Assembly: GCA_945897185.1 (NCBI GenBank)
Contig: CAMDFC010000007.1
Location: forward strand, 1 to 59,072
Reading direction: 5' to 3'
DNA: 59,072 nucleotides
Source of the DNA: Chitinophaga pinensis
GTDB taxonomy: Bacteria > Bacteroidota > Bacteroidia > Chitinophagales > Chitinophagaceae
Under the pieces are notes generated by a model, which had not been told where the DNA came from, made no database searches, and saw only the letters and a program-made list of their open reading frames with translations. Of the stretch, positions 43,709-52,269 are shown piece by piece (the stretch's first letter is position 1; every line of letters begins with the position of its first letter). The position numbers and the translations under genes were made by a program.

Positions 43709-44359
43709 ATGCTTGAGGCCAGGGGCATAATTAAACAATACGGAGATCTGAAAGTACTTCAGGAAATTGATTTGTCCATCGGAACTGGAGAAATTGTAAG
43801 CATTGTAGGTTCTTCTGGCGCTGGAAAAACTACCTTATTGCATATTTTAGGAACATTAGACAAGCCAGATGGTGGTGAATTAATGCTCCACGGCAAAAGA
43901 TTTGATCATTTAAGTGGGAAATCACTTTCTTTTTTTAGAAACCAACACCTGGGTTTCGTATTTCAATTTCACCATTTGTTACCTGAATTTACAGCGCTCG
44001 AAAATGTTTGTATTCCCGGTTGGATAGCAGGTGTAAAAAAACAGGCAGTGGAGAAAAAGGCAATGGAGTTGTTGGAAAGGCTTGGTATTCATTCAAGGGC
44101 AGAACACAAGCCAAATGCATTGTCTGGCGGAGAACAGCAACGTGTTGCTGTTGCAAGGGCATTGATTAATGGGGCGGATATTATTTTTGCCGACGAGCCC
44201 ACGGGAAACCTAGACTCTGTGAATGCGAACGCGTTACACCTTCTATTCAAAGAATTAAGAGACGAATTTAACCGCTCTTTTGTGATTGTAACGCACAACA
44301 AAGAATTGGCTGCAATGAGCGATAGGGTACTTGAGTTGAAAGATGGACAATGGTCTTGA
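43709..44359 (+). CDS. ABC transporter ATP-binding protein, LolD-like
   Basis: A 216-residue ATPase with Walker A GSSGAGKTTLLHILG, Q-loop LGFVFQFHHLLPEFTALENV, signature LSGGEQQRVAVARALI and Walker [14 protein letters not shown]. These features and the EFTALENV block fit the LolD/MacB branch, so lipoprotein release is the most likely job. The matching LolC/E permease is not in the window. It is convergent with the adenosyltransferase gene (1 nt gap). Confidence 0.9.
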   Translation: MLEARGIIKQYGDLKVLQEIDLSIGTGEIVSIVGSSGAGKTTLLHILGTLDKPDGGELMLHGKRFDHLSGKSLSFFRNQHLGFVFQFHHLLPEFTALENVCIPGWIAGVKKQAVEKKAMELLERLGIHSRAEHKPNALSGGEQQRVAVARALINGADIIFADEPTGNLDSVNANALHLLFKELRDEFNRSFVIVTHNKELAAMSDRVLELKDGQWS

Positions 44360-44360
44360 T

Positions 44361-44924
44361 TTAAGAAATTCTTGGATTCCAAGGAATTTCCTCTGCATGA
44401 AGTTGTTTAGCAACGTACCTGCCTAGCGTGAATAAGTAATCACTCAAGCGATTAATGTATTTGATGATGAGAATTTCATGTTCTCCATTTTCTGTTAGTA
44501 AATGCACCACCAACCTTTCAGCTCTTCTGCAAATACACCTGGCAATATGGATATGTGAAACAGTGGGGTGGCCACCTGGAAGAATAAACTGTTGCAGGGG
44601 CGTTAGCGACTCATCCATTTTGTCCATTTCATCTTCCAACAGTTGGATATCGGCTTCTTTGATGTCTGGAATTTTTAACTTGGTTTCCTTTTCGGGATCA
44701 CATGCCAGGGCTGAGCCAATGGTAAATAAACGGTCTTGTATTTCTTGTAAAAGTAATTTGATGGATATGTCATTGACTAAATCTCTGCACAGACCCAAAT
44801 AGGAATTTAATTCATCTACTGTGCCGTAGGCTTCTATACGCGCATGAGATTTTAATACTTTTGTTCCTCCAATAAGTGAAGTTGTTCCTTTATCTCCCGT
44901 CTTTGTATAGATTTTCATTGCCAT
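44361..44924 (-). CDS. PduO-type cob(I)alamin adenosyltransferase
   Basis: Makes adenosylcobalamin from cob(I)alamin and ATP, about 187 residues. Signatures are MKIYTKTGDKGTTSLIGG (ATP loop), EAYGTVDELNSYLGL and ICRRAERLVVHL (ATP and cobalamin contacts). Two ATGs (44924 and 44918) and a GTG (44930) are possible; the conserved sequence begins at MKIYTKTG (44918). No other B12 genes are nearby, which suits a salvaging organism. Confidence 0.93.
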   Translation of the reverse strand: MAMKIYTKTGDKGTTSLIGGTKVLKSHARIEAYGTVDELNSYLGLCRDLVNDISIKLLLQEIQDRLFTIGSALACDPEKETKLKIPDIKEADIQLLEDEMDKMDESLTPLQQFILPGGHPTVSHIHIARCICRRAERLVVHLLTENGEHEILIIKYINRLSDYLFTLGRYVAKQLHAEEIPWNPRIS

Positions 44925-44989
44925 AGCCACTATTTATTTCCTTGATAATGTAGCAATGGGCCAATTGTTCGCAGAAACCCAGTTTTTTT

Positions 44990-45694
44990 TTACACAACGC
45001 TAGCGGCATCCTTTCGTTTGTCGCTTTCAATTACGCCATCACGCAAACGAATTACCCTTTTTGCGTAGTTGGAAATATCCTCTTCGTGGGTAACCAAAAC
45101 AACGGTATTGCCATCGTCATGGATTTTTGCGAAGATGTTCATGATTTCATAAGAGGTTTTGGAGTCAAGGTTTCCTGTTGGCTCATCGGCAAGGATGATG
45201 GAAGGATTATTTACAAGTGCACGTGCGATGGCTACACGCTGACATTGTCCGCCTGATAGTTCATTGGGTCTGTGATGACTCCTGTCGGTTAAGTCCACTT
45301 TCCTTAACACCTCATGTGCCATTTCTAATCTTATTTTCTTGGGAATACCGGCATAGACCAAGGGTAATGCAACGTTTTCCAAAGCAGTGAGTCGGGGTAA
45401 CAAATTAAACTGTTGAAACACAAAGCCAATTTCTTTGTTACGAATTTCTGCAAGGTCGTTGTCTAGCATGGTACTCACATCATGGCCATTCAGAATGTAC
45501 TTTCCTGAAGTTGGGGAATCTAGACATCCCAAGATGTTCATTAGGGTGCTTTTACCAGAACCAGAAGGTCCCATTAATGCAACATATTCATTACGCAGGA
45601 TATCCAATGAAATATCCTTTAGGACTTGCAATTCCTGCTTGCCCATGTAATAACTTTTATTGATTTCTTCAAGATGAATAACGGAACTGGACAT
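44990..45694 (-). CDS. ABC transporter ATP-binding protein, MacB/LolD type
   Basis: A 234-residue ATPase with Walker [17 protein letters not shown]-loop [20 protein letters not shown], signature [16 protein letters not shown] and Walker [14 protein letters not shown]. The N-terminal [21 protein letters not shown] is typical of MacB-type export ATPases. No permease is adjacent, so its partner is elsewhere. It starts 4 nt after the gatC stop and is probably in the gatC transcript. It is a different subfamily member from the ATPase at 43709. Confidence 0.9.
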   Translation of the reverse strand: MSSSVIHLEEINKSYYMGKQELQVLKDISLDILRNEYVALMGPSGSGKSTLMNILGCLDSPTSGKYILNGHDVSTMLDNDLAEIRNKEIGFVFQQFNLLPRLTALENVALPLVYAGIPKKIRLEMAHEVLRKVDLTDRSHHRPNELSGGQCQRVAIARALVNNPSIILADEPTGNLDSKTSYEIMNIFAKIHDDGNTVVLVTHEEDISNYAKRVIRLRDGVIESDKRKDAASVV

Positions 45695-45698
45695 GTAA

Positions 45699-45989
45699 TT
45701 ATTTTTTTATCACTTTTGGTACAGCAAAAAAATCACCCACTTTAAGTGGTGCATTTTCAAAGGCCAATGTTGAATCGATTGAGCCTTTTACTTCATCTTC
45801 TCTGAGTCGATTTCCTAATGTACCAATATGGGTTAGGGGTGCAATGCCATTTGTATCTACCTCGTTGAGTTTCTCAACAAATTCGATCATTTGAGATAGG
45901 TCTTTTTGCATTTCTTCCAGTTCATTGGGAGAAAAGGACAATCTGGCCAATTGTGCAATTTTAAGTGTGGTTTCTTTGTTGAGCTCCAT
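45699..45989 (-). CDS. gatC: Asp-tRNA(Asn)/Glu-tRNA(Gln) amidotransferase subunit C
   Basis: A 96-residue clamp subunit that stabilises the GatA-GatB amidotransferase, which makes Gln-tRNA(Gln) or Asn-tRNA(Asn). Family pattern: [42 protein letters not shown] and [10 protein letters not shown]. It is first in a two-gene unit with an ABC ATPase. GatA and GatB are not in the window. Confidence 0.94.
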   Translation of the reverse strand: MELNKETTLKIAQLARLSFSPNELEEMQKDLSQMIEFVEKLNEVDTNGIAPLTHIGTLGNRLREDEVKGSIDSTLAFENAPLKVGDFFAVPKVIKK

Positions 45990-46006
45990 CCGGGGTGTCT
46001 AATCAG

Positions 46007-46014
46007 CAAAAATA
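46007..46014 (-). promoter_or_regulatory. -7 element of gatC
   Basis: TATTTTTG on the minus strand, 17 nt before the gatC ATG, exact TAnnTTTG match. Confidence 0.5.
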
Positions 46015-46077
46015 TATATTATCGGCCCAATACTGCTATTTTATTGATGAGTGGAAATAGGAAAGCCATCCGGCTAT

Positions 46078-46106
46078 TTTGTGGTCATCTACATTTATTA
46101 TCTTTG
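46078..46106 (+). promoter_or_regulatory. trpS promoter, -7 element 4 nt before ATG
   Basis: TTTG (46078-46081), 17 nt, then TATCTTTG (46099-46106), CACC and ATG. The -7 element is an exact match. The short distance predicts a leaderless mRNA. Confidence 0.65.
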
Positions 46107-46110
46107 CACC

Positions 46111-47112
46111 ATGATCAAAGGGAAAGCAATCGTTATGAGTGGCATCAGGCCGACAGGCTTTTTGCATTTAGGTAATTATTTTGGGGCCATTCAGAATTAT
46201 GTAAAACTCCAGGAATCCTATACCTGCTATTTTATGGTGGCGGATCTTCATGCCCTTACAACCCACCCAGACACCAAGACGCTCAATGATAATGTACACC
46301 GGGTGTTGGCTGAAAATATCGCTTGTGGAATTGACCCCGAGAAAGCTGCACTTTATTGTCAAAGTCATGTTAGAGAAACAGCTGAACTTTATTTGTATTT
46401 GAATATGTTGGCCTACTTGGGTGAACTAGAGAAAACAACCACTTTCAAAGAGAAGGCCAGGTTACAACCAGACAATATCAATGCTGGGCTGTTAACATAC
46501 CCTGTTTTGCAAGCAGCTGATATAATTCTTCATAGGGCTACATGGGTGCCTGTGGGGAAGGACCAGGAACAACATTTGGAAATGGCCAGGAATTATGTAA
46601 AAAGATTTAACCACAGGTACGGCGAAATCTTTCCTGAACCAATGGCCTATAACTTTGGGGAAGACCTGGTAAAAGTTCCAAGTTTGGATGGTGAAGGGAA
46701 AATGAGTAAAAGTGAAAATCAGCTGGCAACGCTTTATTTGGCGGATACCGACGAGTTGATTACCAAAAAAGTGATGAAAGCCAAGACGGATGGTGGTCCC
46801 ACATCGCCAGGTATGCCCAAACCTGATTATATTGAAAATATTTTCCAACTGATGAAATTGGTCTGCGACCAAAATGCAATTGATCATTTTGAGGAAGCTT
46901 ACCAAAACTGCAATATCCGATACGGAGATTTGAAAAAGCAGTTGGCAGACGATATGGTCAAGTTCATTTCCCCTATCCGAGAAAAAGCAGAGTCGATTCA
47001 AAACGACAAAAAATACCTTTCTCAAGTGATGGAAATGGGAGCCATAAAAGCCAATGCAAGTGCTGCGGAAACGATGAGCTTGGTTAGAGCAGCGATGGGG
47101 CTCAATTACTAG
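46111..47112 (+). CDS. trpS: Tryptophanyl-tRNA synthetase
   Basis: Class I aminoacyl-tRNA synthetase charging tRNA(Trp), 333 residues from MIKGKAIVMSG. HIGH-type motif in TGFLHLGNYFGA, KMSKS in GKMSKSENQ, and the tryptophan-pocket region PVLQAADIILHRATWVPVGKDQEQH. An in-frame ATG at 46051 exists, but the -7 element lies between it and 46111, so the longer form is rejected. Confidence 0.97.
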   Translation: MIKGKAIVMSGIRPTGFLHLGNYFGAIQNYVKLQESYTCYFMVADLHALTTHPDTKTLNDNVHRVLAENIACGIDPEKAALYCQSHVRETAELYLYLNMLAYLGELEKTTTFKEKARLQPDNINAGLLTYPVLQAADIILHRATWVPVGKDQEQHLEMARNYVKRFNHRYGEIFPEPMAYNFGEDLVKVPSLDGEGKMSKSENQLATLYLADTDELITKKVMKAKTDGGPTSPGMPKPDYIENIFQLMKLVCDQNAIDHFEEAYQNCNIRYGDLKKQLADDMVKFISPIREKAESIQNDKKYLSQVMEMGAIKANASAAETMSLVRAAMGLNY

Positions 47113-47215
47113 CTGTTTTTTCCACACCCAAAAAAAATAGGGTTGAATGGATCTAATCTCAAAATGAAATTGTATTTTGTTTGGCTATCCAAATAAGGAC
47201 AAGAATCGAAAATAT

Positions 47216-47851
47216 ATGGCAAAAGCAAAAAAACCAAAACACATAGCAATTGCAGGCAATATTGGTGCTGGTAAAACTACCCTCACCGAAATGTTGAGTA
47301 AGCATTACAAGTGGATTCCTCAATTTGAGGACGTTGATCAAAATCCATATTTATTTGATTTTTATGATGACATGCCCAGGTGGAGTTTCAATCTTCAGAT
47401 TTACTTTCTAAACAGCAGGCTAAATCAATTATTGGAAATTAGCCGAGGTACTGAAACCATCATCCAAGACCGAACGATCTTTGAAGATGCGTATATTTTT
47501 GCACCTAATCTCCATGAAATGGGTTTAATGAGCAAACGCGATTTCGATAACTATTTTGATTTTTTTCAGAACCTTCGTCAAATGGTAAAACCACCAGATT
47601 TGATGATCTATCTTCAAGCGTCAGTCCCTACCTTGGTAGGCCAAATTCAAAAAAGAGGAAGGGAGTATGAAGAAAATATTCGTTTAGACTACCTTAAGCG
47701 GCTGAATGATTATTACAACAAATGGATAGCAGGTTATAAGGAAGGGCCCTTGCTTATTATCAATGTAGACAACATGAAGTTTGCGGAAAACGAAGAACAC
47801 CTGGGTGAAATTATTGCCAAGGTTGATGCTGAATTATACGGGTTGTTTTAA
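47216..47851 (+). CDS. Deoxynucleoside kinase
   Basis: Phosphorylates deoxynucleosides for salvage, 211 residues. P-loop GNIGAGKTTLTEML, the DRS-like catalytic/lid motif in IIQDRTIFEDAYIF, QxxF-like LNSRLNQLLEI and the arginine-rich lid QKRGREYEENIRLDYLKRL. Whether dA/dG or dC/dT is preferred is unclear. The in-frame ATG at 47177 adds 13 unlikely residues, and MAKAKKPKHIAIAGNIG is the family start. It converges on mqnD with a 3-nt gap. Confidence 0.9.
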   Translation: MAKAKKPKHIAIAGNIGAGKTTLTEMLSKHYKWIPQFEDVDQNPYLFDFYDDMPRWSFNLQIYFLNSRLNQLLEISRGTETIIQDRTIFEDAYIFAPNLHEMGLMSKRDFDNYFDFFQNLRQMVKPPDLMIYLQASVPTLVGQIQKRGREYEENIRLDYLKRLNDYYNKWIAGYKEGPLLIINVDNMKFAENEEHLGEIIAKVDAELYGLF

Positions 47852-47854
47852 AAC

Positions 47855-48694
47855 CTAATCAATAAATACTTCGAAATCACCACCTACAGGGTAGCTGTGT
47901 ATTTGATTGTAAAGCTCAAGTAATTTCCAAACAGCAGACCTGCCTGTAGAGCCAAGGTTCAAAGAAAAATCATTTACATAAAGGTGAATATGATTTCTCA
48001 TAATTTCTTCGCTCATTTCTTGTGCATTTGTAGTTACAAAATCAGGTAACACCTCCTGATGCGCAAATGCGTATGCTAGACTATTGTAAATGATGCGGTT
48101 GATTTTTTGCAATAACGAAAGGTCATAGTCTCTTCGCGCAACAATACCGCCCAATGGAATTGGATGTCTTGTATTTTTTTCCCAAATTTCTCCAAGATCG
48201 GCCAGTTTGTTCAACCCTTTTTCTTGGTAGGTAAACCTGTTTTCATGTATAATTACTCCTGCATCTACGGTGTCTTGTAGCACAGCCGTTTCAATTTCAT
48301 GAAAGGGTATAAATGATTTATTTTTTACTTCTGGATAAGCCAGCGAAAATAAAAGATGGGCGGTAGTTTGAATACCGGGCAGTGCAACTACCATAGTAGA
48401 TAAATCTGGATTTGATGCGGCATCAAACTTTTTCGAAATAAAAATTGGTCCAACTCCTCTGCCAAGTGCTCCACCCGCATTTAATACACGGTAGTGAGGC
48501 AATAAGGGGGGTAAAGTGCCGTAGCTGATTTTGCTAATATCTAAGCTGCCTGTTTTGGCTAATCTATTTAAAGTTTCAACATCTTCTAGCTGGTATGTGA
48601 AAGTTAAATCCTCGGTATCAATTTTACCATTGAGCATGGCATCAAAAATGAAAGTGTCGTTTGGACAAGGAGATAGACCTATAGTTAGGTTCAT
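47855..48694 (-). CDS. mqnD: 1,4-dihydroxy-6-naphthoate synthase (futalosine menaquinone pathway)
   Basis: A 279-residue periplasmic-binding-protein-like enzyme that converts cyclic dehypoxanthine futalosine to 1,4-dihydroxy-6-naphthoate. MqnD marks are IGLSPCPNDTFIFDAML at the start and the serine-rich KISYGTLPPLL, then GALGRGVGPIF. The catalytic histidine region FHEIETAVL and IIHENRFTY fit MqnD better than MqnA. The ATG overlaps the mqnB stop by 4 nt (ATGA), giving a coupled two-gene operon. Confidence 0.94.
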   Translation of the reverse strand: MNLTIGLSPCPNDTFIFDAMLNGKIDTEDLTFTYQLEDVETLNRLAKTGSLDISKISYGTLPPLLPHYRVLNAGGALGRGVGPIFISKKFDAASNPDLSTMVVALPGIQTTAHLLFSLAYPEVKNKSFIPFHEIETAVLQDTVDAGVIIHENRFTYQEKGLNKLADLGEIWEKNTRHPIPLGGIVARRDYDLSLLQKINRIIYNSLAYAFAHQEVLPDFVTTNAQEMSEEIMRNHIHLYVNDFSLNLGSTGRSAVWKLLELYNQIHSYPVGGDFEVFID

Positions 48695-49344
48695 TTGGAT
48701 AGCATTAATTTTTTTATCAATTGATTACATACATCCGAATAGGAAAGAATAGCTTCTTTAATTTTCCAGTTATTTTTGTCTCTATCACCTACATAGTTTG
48801 ATATACCCCTAAGCTGGATAAATGAAATGGATTTCATGATGGCAACATAATGAAATGCGCCACCTTCCATAGATTCAATTTCCGCACCATATTTCTCGTT
48901 GTATAATTTGATTTTAGTTGCAGAAGTTGAAATTTCATTGTTGGTGATGGCTATTGCTTTTTTCAATCCAGTCAAGTCTAACAAGACGGTATGCGGGTTT
49001 ATCAATGTACTGCTGGTAAATGGCTTTGTGTCGCCATCAATTAACCCCATTTCGAATACAGTTTTGTAATGGTTGTTTTCAAATACACCCATTTCATAGA
49101 GAAGTTCTTTTTCAACTGCTACGGCGTCTCCTAATGCCAATCGTTTGTCAAAGCTTCCAGCAATTCCAACTTGAATAACAATGTCAAATTTCTCTTTATG
49201 CAGTATTTCTGAAAGATTGAATACAGTGGAAACTGCACCTACCCCCGTAACATAAAAAATAATTTCAACCCCATCATAGCGGATGGTTTCACTTTTAATG
49301 AGTTCTAATTCCATGGCAGTTGCCGCCGTAATAAGCACCTTCAT
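48691..49344 (-). CDS. mqnB: Futalosine hydrolase
   Basis: Removes the base from futalosine in the futalosine menaquinone pathway, 217 residues. Nucleosidase fold with VTGVGAVSTVFNL, VQVGIAGSFDKRL (phosphorylase/nucleosidase glycine loop), IESMEGGAFHYVA (ESMEG, substrate-ribose glutamate) and RGISNYVGDRD with the catalytic aspartate. It might be confused with MTA/SAH nucleosidase, but the length and its coupling with mqnD identify mqnB. mqnA, mqnC and mqnE are not in the window. Confidence 0.93.
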   Translation of the reverse strand: MKVLITAATAMELELIKSETIRYDGVEIIFYVTGVGAVSTVFNLSEILHKEKFDIVIQVGIAGSFDKRLALGDAVAVEKELLYEMGVFENNHYKTVFEMGLIDGDTKPFTSSTLINPHTVLLDLTGLKKAIAITNNEISTSATKIKLYNEKYGAEIESMEGGAFHYVAIMKSISFIQLRGISNYVGDRDKNNWKIKEAILSYSDVCNQLIKKLMLSK

Positions 49345-49400
49345 TTGACAAATTTCAGCATTTCATTCGAATAGTTCTTGATTTCAATACAAATGAATAA

Positions 49401-49430
49401 TTGGTCTTTTCCCTTTGATCCTTAACTTTG
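49401..49430 (+). promoter_or_regulatory. Promoter of the queD-like/folE cluster
   Basis: TTG (49401-49403), 19 nt, then TAACTTTG (49423-49430), 10 nt before the first ATG. Exact -7 match and correct spacing. Confidence 0.7.
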
Positions 49431-49440
49431 CATCCCAATT

Positions 49441-49857
49441 ATGGCAATTTTTCACATTACCAGGAGAGAACATTTTAACGCTGCCCATAAACTTTTCAAT
49501 CCAAAATGGACAAAGGAAAGAAATGATGAGGTATACGGAAAATGTGCAAATGAAAATTGGCATGGGCACAATTTCGAGATTTTTGTCACCGTTAAAGGGG
49601 AGCCTAACCCCAATTCGGGCTTTGTTATTGATGCAAAGCTGCTCAGCAGAATAATTAAAGAACATGTAATTGAGGTGCTAGATCATAAAAACCTCAACTT
49701 GGATGTCCCTTTCATGCATGGTAAACTTTGTTCCATAGAAAATCTCAGTTACGAGATCTGGAATCAGTTGGCCCCATTGATGCCCACGGGGGTATTTTTA
49801 CATTGTATCCGGTTGGTAGAAACTCCCCGTATTTTTGTAGAGTATTTTGGCGAATAA
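49441..49857 (+). CDS. 6-pyruvoyl-tetrahydropterin synthase/QueD family protein (copy 1)
   Basis: A 138-residue tunnelling-fold enzyme. Zinc ligands are HFNAAHKL and HGHNF; the catalytic cysteine is in YGKCANENWHGHN, and the DHKNLN aspartate/histidine and ETP glutamate are present. It can convert dihydroneopterin triphosphate to 6-carboxy-tetrahydropterin (QueD) or to 6-pyruvoyl-tetrahydropterin (PTPS). Its helical segment (KLCSIENLSYEIW) departs from the usual NPTAENI pattern. Copy 2 follows after 62 nt. Confidence 0.9.
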   Translation: MAIFHITRREHFNAAHKLFNPKWTKERNDEVYGKCANENWHGHNFEIFVTVKGEPNPNSGFVIDAKLLSRIIKEHVIEVLDHKNLNLDVPFMHGKLCSIENLSYEIWNQLAPLMPTGVFLHCIRLVETPRIFVEYFGE

Positions 49858-49919
49858 CGCCAGTTTAATCGAACGATTTCGTTTTATTATTGTTTTATTA
49901 TTCAATTCAAGTTATTTAT

Positions 49920-50339
49920 ATGGGTGAAAAAGTAGCGGTATTTAGACAAGAACATTTTAATGCAGCTCATCGATTGCACAACCGAGCATGGACTGCCGAA
50001 AAGAATGCTGAGGTTTTTGGGAAGTGTAACTTACCCAACTACCATGGCCACAATTATGAATTAATTGTAAAGGTTATTGGTGAAGTAGATCCAGAAACCG
50101 GCTATGTAATGGATATGAAAGTGTTGTCAGATCTTATAGCAGAAAATGTATTAGAGCGATTTGACCACAAGAACCTAAATGAAGATGTACCAGAGTTTAA
50201 AACCTTAAATCCCTCAGCTGAAAACATCTCAATTGTCATATTTAAAATTTTAAGGCCATTGATAGACCAAACTTTATCGCTTCAGATACGTTTATATGAA
50301 ACACCACGAAATTTCGTGGAATATCCAACACACATTTAA
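49920..50339 (+). CDS. 6-pyruvoyl-tetrahydropterin synthase/QueD family protein (copy 2)
   Basis: A 139-residue paralog of the preceding gene: [33 protein letters not shown] and [10 protein letters not shown], all active residues kept. NPSAENIS is closer to the standard QueD motif than copy 1. The start is MGEKVAV at 49920; an ATG 30 nt earlier is less likely. The following folE gene starts 10 nt past the stop, so this copy is the better candidate for the folE-QueD (queuosine) step, with copy 1 for another pterin reaction. This is inference. Confidence 0.9.
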   Translation: MGEKVAVFRQEHFNAAHRLHNRAWTAEKNAEVFGKCNLPNYHGHNYELIVKVIGEVDPETGYVMDMKVLSDLIAENVLERFDHKNLNEDVPEFKTLNPSAENISIVIFKILRPLIDQTLSLQIRLYETPRNFVEYPTHI

Positions 50340-50349
50340 CCCAAGAACA

Positions 50350-50946
50350 ATGGCGTATACAAAAACAGAACAATTCGACGAGCAAATTACCTCAGGGTTA
50401 ATTGAAAATTATAGAAATAGTATTTCTTTGTTGGGAGAAGACCCCAACAGGGAGGGCCTTCAAAAGACACCCGAGCGCGTTGCCAAATCGATGCAATTCC
50501 TTACGCAAGGCTATCAAATTGACCCCAAGGCCATTTTAAATTCTGCTAAATTTCATGAGGATGTTAGCGAAATGATTATTGTGAAAGACATTGAGCTTTA
50601 CAGTTTGTGTGAGCACCATATGTTGCCTTTTTTTGGTAAAGCACACGTTGCGTACATCCCCAATGGTTGGATTACTGGTTTAAGTAAGATTGCCCGTGTT
50701 GTAGATACCTACAGTAGGCGTTTACAGGTGCAAGAGCGACTGACCTCTCAAATTCTAGATGCAGTGAAAGAGACCTTAAATCCACTTGGTGTGGCCGTTG
50801 TAATTGAAGCATCCCATTTGTGTATGATGATGCGTGGTGTACAAAAACAGAATTCTGTCACTACAACTTCTGCCTTTTGGGGTGAATTTCAAAAGAACGA
50901 ATCTAGGAGTGAATTTATTCGTTTAATTGGATCGAAATTGCATTAA
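50350..50946 (+). CDS. folE: GTP cyclohydrolase I
   Basis: Opens GTP to dihydroneopterin triphosphate, the shared precursor of folate, pterins and queuosine, 198 residues. Zinc and catalytic motifs are [54 protein letters not shown] and [11 protein letters not shown]. The in-frame ATG at 50296 lies inside the preceding gene; MAYTKTEQF at 50350 is 10 nt after that gene's stop. A terminator follows the stop by 24 nt. Confidence 0.97.
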   Translation: MAYTKTEQFDEQITSGLIENYRNSISLLGEDPNREGLQKTPERVAKSMQFLTQGYQIDPKAILNSAKFHEDVSEMIIVKDIELYSLCEHHMLPFFGKAHVAYIPNGWITGLSKIARVVDTYSRRLQVQERLTSQILDAVKETLNPLGVAVVIEASHLCMMMRGVQKQNSVTTTSAFWGEFQKNESRSEFIRLIGSKLH

Positions 50947-50970
50947 TTCTTTTGATTTGTAATATTGATT

Positions 50971-50999
50971 AAGCCCGGCATTTGTCGGGCTTTTCTTTT
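50971..50999 (+). terminator. Intrinsic terminator after folE
   Basis: AAGCCCG and CGGGCTT pair over 7 bp with an 8-nt loop, followed by TTTTCTTTT. The T tract runs directly into the -7 element of fabD. Confidence 0.85.
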
Positions 51000-51006
51000 A
51001 CATTTG
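50999..51006 (+). promoter_or_regulatory. -7 element of fabD, abutting the folE terminator
   Basis: TACATTTG, an exact -7 match. It begins at the last T of the folE terminator tract. An ATG at 51009 is only 2 nt downstream and would probably lie at or before the transcript start, which favours the ATG at 51024. Confidence 0.55.
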
Positions 51007-51023
51007 CAATGTCAAAGTACACT

Positions 51024-51914
51024 ATGTTTAAAGCTTATGTTTTTCCGGGACAAGGTTCCCAATTTCCAGGTATGGGAAGGTCCCATTACGAGGGTAATGC
51101 ATTTGCCAGAAGATTTTTTGACCAAGCCAACGAGGTTCTTGGATTCAAATTATCTGAAATCATGTTTAACGGATCAGAGGAAGACTTGAAGCAAACGAAT
51201 GTTACACAACCTGCCATTTTCTTGCATTCTTTTGTGGCCTATAAAATGATTGATGGTGCAACCCCTCACATGGTTGCAGGCCACTCTCTTGGTGAATTTA
51301 CTGCACTGGTTGTTAATGGTACATTGCCTTTTGAGGAAGCACTTAAATTGGTCAGCATCAGAGCAATGGCAATGCAAAGGGCTTGCGAATTAAACCCCTC
51401 TGCAATGGCTGCCGTTTTGGCTTTGCCTGATGAAGTAGCTGAAAGAATTTGTAACGAAATTACCGATGAAACAGGCGAGGTAGTAGTTCCTGCCAATTTT
51501 AACTGTCCGGGTCAGCTTGTAATCAGTGGCTCTAATGCTGGTATAGATATTGCTTGTGAAAGAATGAAATTAGCAGGTGCTAAGCGGGCAATTAAATTGC
51601 CAGTTGGAGGTGCTTTTCACTCTCCATTAATGGAACCTGCAAAAGAGGAATTGGCCAAAGCCATCATGTCTACAAACTTCCATCGTCCTTTCTGTCCTGT
51701 ATATCAGAATGTTGTAGCCAAGGCAGTTAAAGAGCCAGAAGAAATTAAAGAAAACTTGGTTGAACAACTTACGGCACCTGTTAAATGGACACAGTCGATT
51801 GAGTCAATGGTACAAGATGGTGCAACAAGTTTTATTGAGGTTGGTCCGGGTAAAGTACTTCAAGGGTTGATCAATAAAATCAACAAGAACATCGCTGTAG
51901 AGTCTATCAATTAA
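51024..51914 (+). CDS. fabD: Malonyl-CoA:ACP transacylase
   Basis: Loads malonyl groups onto acyl carrier protein for fatty-acid synthesis, 296 residues from MFKAYVFPGQGSQFPGMG. The active serine is in AGHSLGEFTALV, with the arginine in LVSIRAMAMQRA and the catalytic histidine in GGAFHSPLM. Earlier in-frame starts at 51009 (5 residues longer) and 50982 exist. The -7 element at 50999-51006 excludes the longest and makes 51024, the conserved start, most likely. It converges on the DUF3467 gene with a 5-nt gap. Confidence 0.96.
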   Translation: MFKAYVFPGQGSQFPGMGRSHYEGNAFARRFFDQANEVLGFKLSEIMFNGSEEDLKQTNVTQPAIFLHSFVAYKMIDGATPHMVAGHSLGEFTALVVNGTLPFEEALKLVSIRAMAMQRACELNPSAMAAVLALPDEVAERICNEITDETGEVVVPANFNCPGQLVISGSNAGIDIACERMKLAGAKRAIKLPVGGAFHSPLMEPAKEELAKAIMSTNFHRPFCPVYQNVVAKAVKEPEEIKENLVEQLTAPVKWTQSIESMVQDGATSFIEVGPGKVLQGLINKINKNIAVESIN

Positions 51915-51919
51915 AATAG

Positions 51920-52225
51920 CTAGGCCTGAGCTTGCGGTCCGCCAAACTGAAAAGGAATTTGTACTTCTTCAAAATCTTTAATAGCCCCATTTATATCTTC
52001 GAATTTGTTGATATTGTCTGCCAATGCATTCAATAAACGTTTTGCGTGTTGAGGGGTTAATATGATTCTTGACTTTACCTTGCTTTTGGGTGTTCCAGGC
52101 ATCACACTTACAAAATCGACTACAAATTCTGCATAGCTATGGGTAATGATTGCAAGATTGGCATATTGACCTTCTGCAACCTCTTCTGAGATTTCAATGT
52201 TGATTTGGTTCTGCTGTTCACTCAT
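51920..52225 (-). CDS. DUF3467 family protein
   Basis: A 101-residue protein from MSEQQNQINIEI. Family pattern: GQYANLAIITHSYAEFVVDFVSVMPGTPKSKVKSRIILTPQHAKRLLNALADNI. A longer open frame to 52306 overlaps the upstream gene and the promoter region, so it is rejected. DUF3467 proteins occur widely, and some studies place them near RNA-polymerase or gas-vesicle-unrelated loci; no firm function. Cytoplasmic, no signal peptide. Confidence 0.9.
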   Translation of the reverse strand: MSEQQNQINIEISEEVAEGQYANLAIITHSYAEFVVDFVSVMPGTPKSKVKSRIILTPQHAKRLLNALADNINKFEDINGAIKDFEEVQIPFQFGGPQAQA

Positions 52226-52243
52226 AATTGTCAATTTAATAGT

Positions 52244-52251
52244 CAAATATA
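52244..52251 (-). promoter_or_regulatory. -7 element of the DUF3467 gene
   Basis: TATATTTG on the minus strand, 18 nt before the ATG. No clear -33 box within range. Confidence 0.5.
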
Positions 52252-52269
52252 CATCTTCAGGTTTATTTG

